Assembly: GCF_938017615.1 (NCBI RefSeq)
Contig: NZ_CALIJA010000080.1
Location: 1 to 17,431 of the forward strand
Source: an uncultured Campylobacter sp.
GTDB lineage: Bacteria > Campylobacterota > Campylobacteria > Campylobacterales > Campylobacteraceae
DNA: 17,431 nt
Reading direction: 5' to 3'
Within the stretch, counting starts at the first letter, position 1. Each line of letters starts with the position of its first letter. The translations under genes were made by a program, and so were the position numbers. Below the pieces are notes generated by a model, which was not told the origin of the DNA, searched no databases, and saw only the letters and a program-made list of their open reading frames with translations. Shown in pieces: positions 7,153 to 14,504 of this stretch.

Positions 7153-7302
7153 ATGGATGATTTCAGTGTTTGTTTTGGCATAATCGCGAGTTTAATGGTA
7201 CGTAAATTTAAAATCCGGATAGCAATATATAACCAATATGAGAGAAACTTTATAAATGTCAAAGCGAGAGAAGAAATGCGATATTCATCGTTGTATCGAT
7301 AA
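7153..7302 (+). CDS. Possible 49-residue small protein
   Basis: An ATG frame of 49 codons, preceded by GAAGGA four bases upstream of the start, begins MDDFSVCFGIIASLMVRKF and ends in a basic, tyrosine-containing tail. Residues 6-16 are hydrophobic but too short for a confident membrane helix. It starts 52 bases after the nuclease-like gene on the same strand, so the two could share a transcript, for example as a small partner. There is no homology evidence, and chance ORFs of this size are common in AT-rich DNA. Confidence 0.3.
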   Translation: MDDFSVCFGIIASLMVRKFKIRIAIYNQYERNFINVKAREEMRYSSLYR

Positions 7303-7515
7303 AATTCTACACCCATTCATTTATACAATCGTAATTGCAAATTAGTGCGAAATTTGATCGGTAAGATGTGTGTAAGATTAAGACGCGGCAGTTAATTTTT
7401 ATTATTTTGGCTTCTTGTATTTGCATATGGTAAAAGTGATAAAAAAATGCGTAAAATTTAGCCTAAAAGTAACTATAAAAATTTGTTTTGTGCTTTAAAA
7501 TTTGGTTTATTTTAT
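7303..7515. other. AT-rich spacer between the nuclease-like region and the pseudogene
   Basis: Apart from the small ORF before it, the interval between the nuclease-like gene and the decayed gene shows no coding or RNA signal. It is strongly AT-rich and carries several short A and T runs. No terminator with a convincing stem was seen. Confidence 0.5.
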
Positions 7516-8413
7516 TCAAATAGCCATAAACGCTACTTCCGCTTCGCCGATATTAATGACCTCGCCTTTGCGCGCCATCACGCCTAGGCCGTGCTCCATG
7601 TCCCACGAGTAGCTAAACTCAAAGCCGATTTTGCGTCGTCTAGGATATAGATATTTTACAGCTCCAATAGTTCGCTAAGCTCCTGTGGCGTGCTGATACC
7701 TGGCATGAAATCGCTTTTCGTCTCACTCGGATAGTCGTAGATCTCCTGCCATTTTGGGTAGTTTTTTAAAATTTCAGCTAAGATGTCTGTTAAAAATTCT
7801 TCCTGATTTTGCTTTAGAAATTCTACGCGTCCGATTGTGCCTGGCTAGGCTCGCCCGTCTCTTAGCTATCTTCATCTAAAAAGGTGCAGCGAAACTCGCC
7901 CTCTTGCTCTAAAGCTTTGCCGAAATACTCCAGTCGCAGCGAGGAACTAAAGTCCTCGTATCCCTCATCTTCAAATTTGGATAAAATTTTAGGTTCTGCA
8001 AGATGCGCATTAAAAAACTCCGCGACCTTTGGGCTGCGGGTGAAAAGATACTCCTCATTTGCTTCGTAACTTTTGCGCAAAAATTTAAGCGCCTCCTGCT
8101 CTGCGCCGCACTCCAAGCAGCATTCGCCCTTGTAATAATCGCTCACGTAGGGCGGATTTTCATTGCTTCTGGCGTGCTTGTCCATCTCGTCTAGCCAGCG
8201 CAGCATATTTGGGGCGTCGTCCGCCCATTTGTTCTCATTCACCATGCGCGCCGCGTAGATGTATGAGGCGTAGACGCGGTATTTCTCATCGTCCGCCTCT
8301 GCCCATTTTGCCTCGATAAAGCGGACAATTTCCGCTTTTGTAATCTAGGATTTTTTAAGCAGCGATCTGTCTAAGAAGACGCCGATCTCATCCATTATTT
8401 TTTGCGCGTCCAT
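7516..8413 (-). pseudogene. Decayed gene of about 300 codons (stops plus two frameshifts)
   Basis: The intact ancestor started at 8413 (ATG, MDAQKIMDEIGVFLD, with AAAGGAG five bases upstream). The same frame then hits TAG at 8345-8347, continues open through 8344-7865 (ITKAEIVRFIEAKWAE, a CCLECG segment, EALKFLRKSYEANEEY), and hits TAA at 7862-7864. Beyond that, ETGEPSQAQSDA is followed by a one-base loss near 7824-7830 that moves the protein-like sequence to another frame (VEFLKQNQEEFLTDILAEIL). TAA at 7656-7658 and a second shift near 7620-7655 lead to the last part, IGFEFSYSWDMEHGLGV, ending at TGA 7516-7518. Both shifts fit single-base deletions. The C-terminal EHGLGV/GEAEVAF pattern reminds me of DUF6985-type proteins; that name is uncertain. 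The longest surviving ATG frame is 7862-8245. Confidence 0.8.
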
Positions 8414-8480
8414 TGCTACTCCTTTATAATTTTTTTGCCGATCTGCCTTACGGTCTGAAAATAATCGCCGAATTTTTCCT

Positions 8481-9590
8481 CTACTTGTTCGAAATTTTAT
8501 CGGCACTGATACCACTTTGAGCCGGAATTTTACCTTGCTCGTTTCTTTGTTTGAGCTGTCCGCACGCTGCACTGATATCTAGCCCCTTGCTCTGGCGGAT
8601 CGTACATGTTATGCCGTGCGCGCATAGATAGTCCTGGAATTTCACCATATTTTCAGGGCTTGGTCTGCCAAAGCTTGAGCCTTCGTGCGGATTAAAATAG
8701 ATCAGATTTACTTTTGCGCGAATGCCGTGCAGAAGCTTCACTAGCGTTTTGGCATCGCTTGAGCGGTCATTTATCCCATCGATCATTAGATATTCAAACA
8801 TCACCCGCTTTCGCAGATCGATTGGGAACTCGCGCACCGCCTGCATGATCGATGCAATATTGTAGGCACGATTTATCGGCATTAGTTTTTCACGCAGTTC
8901 GTCATCCACTGCATGCAGTGAGATCGCGAGTAGTACGCCAAGATCCATTTCGCCAAGCTTTTTTATCTGCGTAGAAAGTCCGCTTGTACTTATCGTTTGG
9001 CGACGCGGCGCTATTGCGAGTCCGTCATTTTCTTTTAAAATTTGCACGGCTTTGGCAACGTTGTCTAGGTTATTAAGCGGTTCGCCCATCCCCATATATA
9101 CGACATTGACGCGGCGCTCGTACGGGATCGCGTTCATTTTCTTGATGAGCCAAATTTGAGCCACGATTTCGCCTGGAGTTAAATTCCGTACGAAGCCACC
9201 TTTTGCTGTCAAGCAGAAGCTGCAGCCAATTTTGCAACCCACTTGCGAACTTACGCAGATTGAGTAGCGCGCGTGTCTTATAATTTTTTCGTTTTCATCT
9301 CGCAGCTCATCCTTCATCGGTAGCAGGACACTTTCTATCGTCTTGCCGTCTTTGAGAGCGAAAAGATATTTGATACTGCCATCGCTACTTGTTTCGGATC
9401 TGACGCATTCAAGCGGATCTAAATAAAAATTTTGAGCTAAACTTTGACGGATCTCTTTTGGTAGATTTAGCATTTGTGCAAAGTCATCCACATTCTTTTT
9501 GTAAATCCATTCGTAAATTTGCTTGGCTCTAAATTTTGGTTCGATGAAATTTTCAAGCTCTTTCATCGTAAAATCAAAGATATTTTTCAA
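8481..9590 (-). CDS. rlmN: 23S rRNA/tRNA adenine C2-methyltransferase RlmN
   Basis: A radical SAM enzyme that methylates C2 of A2503 in 23S rRNA and of A37 in some tRNAs, improving translational fidelity. The 369-residue product has the iron-sulfur motif CKIGCSFC at 119-126 (Cys119, Cys123, Cys126). The two RlmN-specific cysteines of the ping-pong mechanism are also present: Cys112 in ICVSSQVGC and Cys343 in SAACGQL. GMGEPLNN at 167-174 and SLHAVDD at 224-230 are further family motifs. Its ATG overlaps the stop of the upstream nucleoside-phosphorylase-like gene by four bases (ATGA), so the two are probably translationally coupled. The last 20 or so residues are a polar tail without recognised function. 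Absence of A2503 C2 methylation is known to change sensitivity to some ribosome-targeting antibiotics. Confidence 0.97.
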   Translation of the reverse strand: MKNIFDFTMKELENFIEPKFRAKQIYEWIYKKNVDDFAQMLNLPKEIRQSLAQNFYLDPLECVRSETSSDGSIKYLFALKDGKTIESVLLPMKDELRDENEKIIRHARYSICVSSQVGCKIGCSFCLTAKGGFVRNLTPGEIVAQIWLIKKMNAIPYERRVNVVYMGMGEPLNNLDNVAKAVQILKENDGLAIAPRRQTISTSGLSTQIKKLGEMDLGVLLAISLHAVDDELREKLMPINRAYNIASIMQAVREFPIDLRKRVMFEYLMIDGINDRSSDAKTLVKLLHGIRAKVNLIYFNPHEGSSFGRPSPENMVKFQDYLCAHGITCTIRQSKGLDISAACGQLKQRNEQGKIPAQSGISADKISNK

Positions 9591-10132
9591 ATTAATGCCT
9601 TAGTTTTTAGATATTTAGTTAAATTTTCTTTTGCAGCGGCGTGATTTTTTAAAAAATCCGTGTGAGCATTTGGATCGCAGAAATTCGTCGCACAAAAAAT
9701 TCCGTAAGCGGGAATTTGAAATTTTTGTGCTACCTTGAGAACCGCAAAAAATTCCATATTTTCTAAAAAATAACCTCGCTCAAAGAATTTTAGTGCGGAT
9801 TTTTTATCGGTCGTGATAAAATTTGAGCTATTAGTTATTGTTTCATATGAAACATCGGCAGAATCCCTAGCTATAATTTCATAGTTAATCGGAGAGTATG
9901 AAAGCCCATAAAGCGCCGATACCTCGTAGTTTACAGCCGATCTGCTTTCATAAATTTTTAGAATTTTACCTTCTTTATATAGCCCTGCAGAACCCACGAA
10001 AATGATTTCACTCGGCAAGCTTTGCCTATTTTCGCATAAAAATTTAGTCAAATTTATACTCATATCCACTAGCCCTACACCCATAGGCAGGGCAAAATCA
10101 AAAATTTCATTTCGTCCGGCAGAGATTATCAT
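9587..10132 (-). CDS. Purine nucleoside phosphorylase / nucleosidase superfamily protein
   Basis: A short (181 residues) member of the nucleoside phosphorylase/MTA-SAH nucleosidase superfamily, which breaks the glycosidic bond of purine nucleosides. The visible family features are the FVGSAG strand-loop at 45-50 and ENMEFFAV at 124-131 (the ME segment that binds the ribose), followed by YGIFCATNFCD (143-153), whose Asp lies where the purine-binding Asp is found. Typical members have 230-280 residues; the N-terminal phosphate-loop region is missing or very short here, so activity is uncertain. The start codon has no strong ribosome binding site. Its position directly in front of rlmN matches what I remember from Campylobacter jejuni (Cj1712-Cj1713). 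Confidence 0.7.
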   Translation of the reverse strand: MIISAGRNEIFDFALPMGVGLVDMSINLTKFLCENRQSLPSEIIFVGSAGLYKEGKILKIYESRSAVNYEVSALYGLSYSPINYEIIARDSADVSYETITNSSNFITTDKKSALKFFERGYFLENMEFFAVLKVAQKFQIPAYGIFCATNFCDPNAHTDFLKNHAAAKENLTKYLKTKALI

Positions 10133-10485
10133 TTACGCATTCACGCTTTCATTATTTTTCACTAATCATAGCAAAATGACGATAAATTTAAAGCTAAATT
10201 TTGAAATTTTTTCGCCGTAAAGTATTAGATGAAATTAAAATAAATCGAGTAAATATCTATGAGAGCTATACCCTTATCCTCCATAATGGTAGCAGCGCAG
10301 GTGGCGGGTAGAAGATGGAAAAGTATTTAAAAAAAGCTTATGATTTAGCTAAAACGAATAAATTTTACCTAAGCAAAATAATACTTGTCAAAAAACTTGC
10401 AAGATAACGAAGGGCTGAAATAAAATTAATTGTTTAGCCGCTTTGACAGCTAAGTTTCAACCCCACGGTATAAACCTGACTAAAT
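10133..10485. other. Spacer of about 350 bases between hisF and the phosphorylase-like gene
   Basis: Apart from the short ORF at 10315-10407 the stretch is AT-rich and featureless. A weak 5-base stem (TTAGC 10434-10438 with GCTAA 10449-10453), followed on the minus strand by an AT-rich run, lies about 35 bases beyond the hisF stop and is the only terminator-like element. The segment at about 10280-10320 is locally GC-rich. Confidence 0.5.
10315..10407 (+). CDS. Possible 30-residue Lys-rich small protein
   Basis: An ATG frame of 30 codons with a strongly protein-like, amphipathic composition, starting MEKYLKKAYDLAKTNKFYL and ending KKLAR. It could be a small protein or the remnant N-terminus of a lost gene. 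AGAAG sits almost directly against the start, so the ribosome binding site is poorly spaced. It is on the strand opposite to its two flanking genes. Confidence 0.25.
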   Translation: MEKYLKKAYDLAKTNKFYLSKIILVKKLAR

Positions 10486-11382
10486 TTACAGTCTCACTTC
10501 AATATTTTGTTCTCGCAAATACGCTTTTAGTGCCTTGATTTCGATTTCTCTGAAGTGAAAAATCGATGCCGCCAGGCATGCGTCCGCGCCCGCTAAAAAT
10601 GCGTCTTTGAAGTGCTCTATTTTACCCGCACCGCCGCTTGCGATCACAGGGATATCAAGCGCGCTAAAAATCCGCGTCAAATTTAGCTCAAAGCCGTTTT
10701 TAACGCCGTCGCAGTCCATCGACGTGAGTAAAATTTCGCCTGCGCCGCGTTCCTGCGCCTCTTTCGCCCAAGCAAGCGCATCCCTGCCGGTATCTAGTCT
10801 GCCACCATTTATAAAAACGCTGTAGCCGCAAGGCTCGCCGTTCCCAGTTAAAATTTCATCCTGCGAGCTGCGTGAAGTCTCTCCAAAATTCTGTGCTTCA
10901 TTGCGTAAATTTGCGTTCAAATTCCGTACCGCGCCATATAAATCGCCTAAATCGCCGCGCGAAATTTCACTCGAATTTCGTTTCGCGTCGATCGCGACGA
11001 CGACGCACTGCGAGCCGAATTTATTCGCCGCTTCGTCTATCAAATTTGGATTTTTTATCGCGGCCGAATTGAGGCTTATTTTGTCGCAGCCAACGTTTAG
11101 TAGGCGCGAGATATCGTCGATCGTGCGGATACCCCCGCCCACGGTCAGCGGGATAAAAAGCTCACGCGCTACCCGCTCTACGACGTCCACGATCGTATCG
11201 CGCTCAAGGTGCGACGCCGTAATGTCGAGGAAGCACAGCTCATCCGCGCCCTCCTCGTTGTAACGCTTGGCTATCTCGACCGGATCGCCCGCATCCACGA
11301 GGCCTACGAAATTTACGCCCTTTACCACGCGTCCGTCTTTGACGTCAAGGCATGGGATTATGCGTTTTGCGAATCTATTCAA
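10486..11382 (-). CDS. hisF: Imidazole glycerol phosphate synthase subunit HisF, with internal insertion
   Basis: HisF is the cyclase half of IGP synthase. It combines PRFAR with ammonia from the HisH glutaminase to form imidazole glycerol phosphate and AICAR, linking histidine and purine synthesis. The product is a clear (beta/alpha)8 barrel: RIIPCLDVKDGRVVKG at 7-22 with catalytic Asp11, VGGGIRT at 81-87, AIDAKR with the second catalytic Asp at 132, GEILLTSMDCDG at 215-226 and ASGGAG at 248-253. HisF usually has about 250 residues; this one has 298 because about 48 residues (136-185) interrupt the barrel between AIDAKR and YSVFINGG. The start is TTG at 11382, with AAGGG several bases upstream. 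It is separate from any visible his operon, with hisH not in this window. Confidence 0.95.
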   Translation of the reverse strand: MNRFAKRIIPCLDVKDGRVVKGVNFVGLVDAGDPVEIAKRYNEEGADELCFLDITASHLERDTIVDVVERVARELFIPLTVGGGIRTIDDISRLLNVGCDKISLNSAAIKNPNLIDEAANKFGSQCVVVAIDAKRNSSEISRGDLGDLYGAVRNLNANLRNEAQNFGETSRSSQDEILTGNGEPCGYSVFINGGRLDTGRDALAWAKEAQERGAGEILLTSMDCDGVKNGFELNLTRIFSALDIPVIASGGAGKIEHFKDAFLAGADACLAASIFHFREIEIKALKAYLREQNIEVRL

Positions 11383-11417
11383 AGCAGCCCTTCGGAATAA
11401 AATTTTTTATGATTTTA

Positions 11418-11461
11418 GCTAAATTTTACTTAACATAATGACTTTATAAGTAAAATTTGGC
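11418..11461. promoter_or_regulatory. 15-base inverted repeat in the hisF-ksgA divergent promoter region
   Basis: GCTAAATTTTACTTA at 11418-11432 pairs with TAAGTAAAATTTGGC at 11447-11461, with a single T-G mismatch and a 14-base centre. The repeat fills most of the 91-base spacer between two divergent starts and overlaps -10-like sequences for ksgA (CATAAT 11434-11439 and TATAAG 11445-11450). It could be an operator shared by both genes or a palindromic repeat; no regulator is identified. Confidence 0.5.
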
Positions 11462-11473
11462 TAGACTCTCGCG

Positions 11474-12334
11474 ATGATTAGGGCGAAAAAAGAGTTCGGG
11501 CAAAATTTTTTAAAAGACGAAGCCGTTTTAAGCAAGATCATCCAAGCGATTCCCGAGAACATGCAAAATGTCGTTGAAATCGGGGCTGGCTTAGGTGATT
11601 TAACTCGCAAGCTTTTGGAATTTTACAGATTAAAAAGTTTCGAGATAGATGAGGATTTATATCAAATTTTAAGCGCTAAATTTGCGCAGCAGATCGCTAG
11701 CGGCGAGCTTGAGCTCGTTTTGGGCGATGCTTTGCGGATTTGGCAGCAGCAGGGTCTTGAGCGCGGCGAATATTTTTTAGTCGCAAATTTGCCCTACTAC
11801 GTCGCTACAAAGATGATTTTGCAGGCGATCGACGATGAGTTGTGCAGCGGATTTTTGGTGATGATCCAAAAGGAGGTCGCTTTAAAATTCTGCGCCAAAG
11901 CCGGGCAGAGCGATTTTAGCGCTCTTTCGATCCTGGCGGATCTCGCGGGCGGTTGCGAGCTTCTATTCGACGTTGAGCCCGGCTGCTTCGAGCCCGCGCC
12001 AAAGGTAACTTCGTCGGTGATCAGGCTCGTAAAAGGCAAAAATTTCAAGCCCGGTGCCGAGACAAACGCAGATAGCCTCGGCGTAAAAAGTTGCGCTCAG
12101 CTCCAAAATCTCGATGAATACGAGAAATTTAAAAGCTTTTTGCGCGTATCTTTCAGCGCGCCGCGAAAGACGCTTATTAAAAATTTAAGCGCAAAATTTG
12201 ATAGAGGCTTAGCCGAAGAGATCTTTTTAAATTTGAAAATTCCGCCCACGGTTCGGGCGCACGAGTTAAATTCCACCCTTTTTTTAGAAATTTTTAAAAG
12301 CTTAAAGGTAAAAGATGGAAAAAAACAGAAATGA
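11474..12334 (+). CDS. ksgA: 16S rRNA (A1518/A1519) dimethyltransferase KsgA
   Basis: KsgA (RsmA) dimethylates two adjacent adenines near the 3' end of 16S rRNA and acts as a late checkpoint of 30S subunit assembly; its loss gives kasugamycin resistance. The 286-residue protein starts with the classic KKEFGQNFLKD, followed by the SAM-binding EIGAGLGDLT at 35-44, a conserved acidic residue in FEIDED (56-61), GDAL at 84-87 and the target-base motif NLPYY at 105-109. FEPAPKVTSSVIRL at 172-185 is also typical. A segment of about 23 residues (190-212) before the C-terminal helical domain looks like a local insertion. Its 3' end overlaps the RNase J gene by 20 bases, which implies co-transcription and coupled translation. 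Confidence 0.96.
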   Translation: MIRAKKEFGQNFLKDEAVLSKIIQAIPENMQNVVEIGAGLGDLTRKLLEFYRLKSFEIDEDLYQILSAKFAQQIASGELELVLGDALRIWQQQGLERGEYFLVANLPYYVATKMILQAIDDELCSGFLVMIQKEVALKFCAKAGQSDFSALSILADLAGGCELLFDVEPGCFEPAPKVTSSVIRLVKGKNFKPGAETNADSLGVKSCAQLQNLDEYEKFKSFLRVSFSAPRKTLIKNLSAKFDRGLAEEIFLNLKIPPTVRAHELNSTLFLEIFKSLKVKDGKKQK

Positions 12335-14504
12335 AAACGGCATCGAACGACTCAAAAAAAGCAATCGCTACAAAAAACGCAAGGAAAATCTAAAAAAATC
12401 TATCGCGAGTGAGGGCTCTGCAGGCGGCGCGGAATTTGGCGGCGAGCATGAAAACGGCTCCCGCAAAAATAAAGACGCGAAAAACGGACAAAATTCCGCT
12501 CGTTCAAAGGGTTCAAAAAACGGCTCTCGTAACGGATCGAATTCTGTGGGCGGCGCGTCAAATGGCAGTTCAAACGCCGCACATTCAAACGGCGCGGGCG
12601 GTTCAAATTTAAACCGCGACGGTCGTGCAAAATCAAATAGCAGCAGCGCAAAAGGCGCAAATCCTAGCGCCGCAGACGATACGAGCTCTTCGGACTCGCA
12701 GAAAAAGAAAAAGCACAAAAAGCGCTCCAATATGCCAAAGAGCCTTACCGGCAACGAGCCGTGGCAGAAGGCGATGGAAGAGGCGATCGCGGAAAATAAG
12801 CTAATCCACGAGGAGCGCCTGCATCCGCTTAAAAATGCTAATCGTAGCGATGAGGCGGTGCGTATCACGCCGCTTGGCGGACTGGGCGAGATCGGCGCGA
12901 ATATGACCGTTTTTGAGACCAACACGAGCGCGATCATCGTCGATGTGGGCATGAGCTTTCCGGAGGAGAGTATGCTTGGCGTGGATATTTTAATCCCCGA
13001 CTTCGATTATGTTCGCAAGATAAAAAACAAGATCAAAGGCATCATTATCACCCACGCGCATGAGGATCACATCGGCGCGATGCCATATTTTTTCAAAGAA
13101 TTTCAATTCCCGATCTACGCTACGCCGCTTCCTCTGGGGATGATAAGCAATAAATTTGAAGAGCATGGCCTAAAAGCCGAGCGTAGCTATTTCCGCCCAG
13201 TGCAGAAGCGCCAGCTCTATCAGATCGGCGATTTTGAGGTCGAGTTTATCCATATAACACACTCGATTATCGATGCAAGCGCGCTTGCGATCACGACGAA
13301 GGCAGGCACGATCATCCACACGGGCGATTTTAAGATCGACCACACGCCGATTGACGGCTATCCGACCGATCTGAACCGCCTGGCGTATTACGGCGATCGC
13401 GGAGTTATGCTTTTGATGAGCGATAGTACAAACTCGCACAAAGAGGGGATCACAAAGTCCGAAAGCTCAGTAGGAAAGACCTTTGATACGATATTTTCAA
13501 GCTGTAAGGGGCGCGTGATAATGAGCACCTTCAGCTCAAACATCCACCGCGTCTATCAGGCTATCGAGCGCGGCGTAAAATACGGCCGCAAGGTCTGCGT
13601 CATCGGACGAAGTATGGAGCGAAATTTATTTACCGCGATGGAGCTTGGCTACGTAAATTTAGACAAAAAGATCTTTGTCGATGCCGATCAGGTCTCCAAA
13701 TACCCCGATAATGAGGTTTTAATCGTTACTACCGGCTCGCAGGGCGAGACGATGAGCGCGCTGTACCGCATGGCGACGGACGAGCACAAATACATTAAAA
13801 TCAAATCCACCGATCAGGTAATCATCAGCGCTAAAGCAATCCCCGGCAACGAAAGCAGTGTCTCAACTGTGCTTAACTACCTGCTAAAAAGCGGCGCAAA
13901 GGTCGCATATCAGGACTTTAGCGAGATACACGTAAGCGGGCACGCCTCGATCGAGGAGCAAAAACTCATGCTGCGCCTAATAAAGCCGAAATTTTTCCTA
14001 CCCGTGCACGGCGAGTACAACCACATCGTAAAGCACAAAGAAACCGCGATGGAGTGCGGCATCGAGGAGAAAAATATCTATCTGATGAACGACGGCGATC
14101 AGATGGAGGTTTGCGAAAAATATCTAAAGCGCGTCAAGACCGTCAAGACGGGCAAAGTCTTCATCGACAACCAGATCAACAAGCAGATCTCTGATGAGAT
14201 CGTCAAGCACCGCCAAAATTTAGCCGATGCCGGCGTCGCGGTCATCATCGCGCAGATCGACAAAAACGAAAAGAGGCTCATTCAGACGCGCGTCATCACC
14301 TACGGGCTCGTCGCCGAGAACCAGACGGCGCACTTTACCAAAGAGATGCAGGGCATCATCGAGCAGTTTTTAGCGAATTTAAAAGATGAAATTTTGCTAG
14401 ATCACTGGGCGCTGGAGGGCAAGATTCGCCAGGCCGTGCGAAAGCACATATTTAGAAAGATCAAAAAATATCCGACTATCGTGCCGGTGATTTATTTGAT
14501 GTAA
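12315..14504 (+). CDS. rnj: Ribonuclease J with long low-complexity N-terminal extension
   Basis: RNase J is a cytoplasmic 5'-3' exo- and endoribonuclease of the metallo-beta-lactamase/beta-CASP group, the main mRNA-decay enzyme where RNase E is absent. The zinc-binding THAHEDH lies at 246-252, with HTGDFKID at 335-342 and SDSTN at 369-373. The beta-CASP part has FSSNIHR at 406-412 and TGSQGE at 473-478, with SGHAS at 541-545 and PVHGEY at 563-568. Catalytic residues appear complete. Residues 1-175 or so are an extension: 1-30 is basic, 31-128 is made of Gly, Ser, Asn, Ala and Lys, and 129-138 is a Lys-rich block. Helicobacter pylori RNase J has a shorter N-terminal extension of the same kind, and pairs with the RhpA helicase. 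A disordered, RNA-binding or oligomerising tail is the likely role. Confidence 0.96.
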   Translation: MEKNRNENGIERLKKSNRYKKRKENLKKSIASEGSAGGAEFGGEHENGSRKNKDAKNGQNSARSKGSKNGSRNGSNSVGGASNGSSNAAHSNGAGGSNLNRDGRAKSNSSSAKGANPSAADDTSSSDSQKKKKHKKRSNMPKSLTGNEPWQKAMEEAIAENKLIHEERLHPLKNANRSDEAVRITPLGGLGEIGANMTVFETNTSAIIVDVGMSFPEESMLGVDILIPDFDYVRKIKNKIKGIIITHAHEDHIGAMPYFFKEFQFPIYATPLPLGMISNKFEEHGLKAERSYFRPVQKRQLYQIGDFEVEFIHITHSIIDASALAITTKAGTIIHTGDFKIDHTPIDGYPTDLNRLAYYGDRGVMLLMSDSTNSHKEGITKSESSVGKTFDTIFSSCKGRVIMSTFSSNIHRVYQAIERGVKYGRKVCVIGRSMERNLFTAMELGYVNLDKKIFVDADQVSKYPDNEVLIVTTGSQGETMSALYRMATDEHKYIKIKSTDQVIISAKAIPGNESSVSTVLNYLLKSGAKVAYQDFSEIHVSGHASIEEQKLMLRLIKPKFFLPVHGEYNHIVKHKETAMECGIEEKNIYLMNDGDQMEVCEKYLKRVKTVKTGKVFIDNQINKQISDEIVKHRQNLADAGVAVIIAQIDKNEKRLIQTRVITYGLVAENQTAHFTKEMQGIIEQFLANLKDEILLDHWALEGKIRQAVRKHIFRKIKKYPTIVPVIYLM

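Noticed and set aside
7862..8245. Independent 127-residue gene
   Set aside because: The frame is open upstream of its ATG back to the in-frame TAG at 8345, beyond which protein-like sequence and a ribosome binding site continue. It is the middle part of the decayed gene.
8345..8572. 75-codon minus-strand ORF
   Set aside because: Its upstream half is a shadow of the rlmN 3' end; only the part from ATG 8413 belongs to the decayed gene.
10434..10453. Terminator for hisF
   Set aside because: The stem is only five base pairs and the following run is not a proper U-tract; kept only as a remark in the spacer entry.
12368..12952. Minus-strand ORF of 194 codons
   Set aside because: It is antisense to the low-complexity RNase J extension; its Phe/Pro-rich composition is the mirror of that extension.
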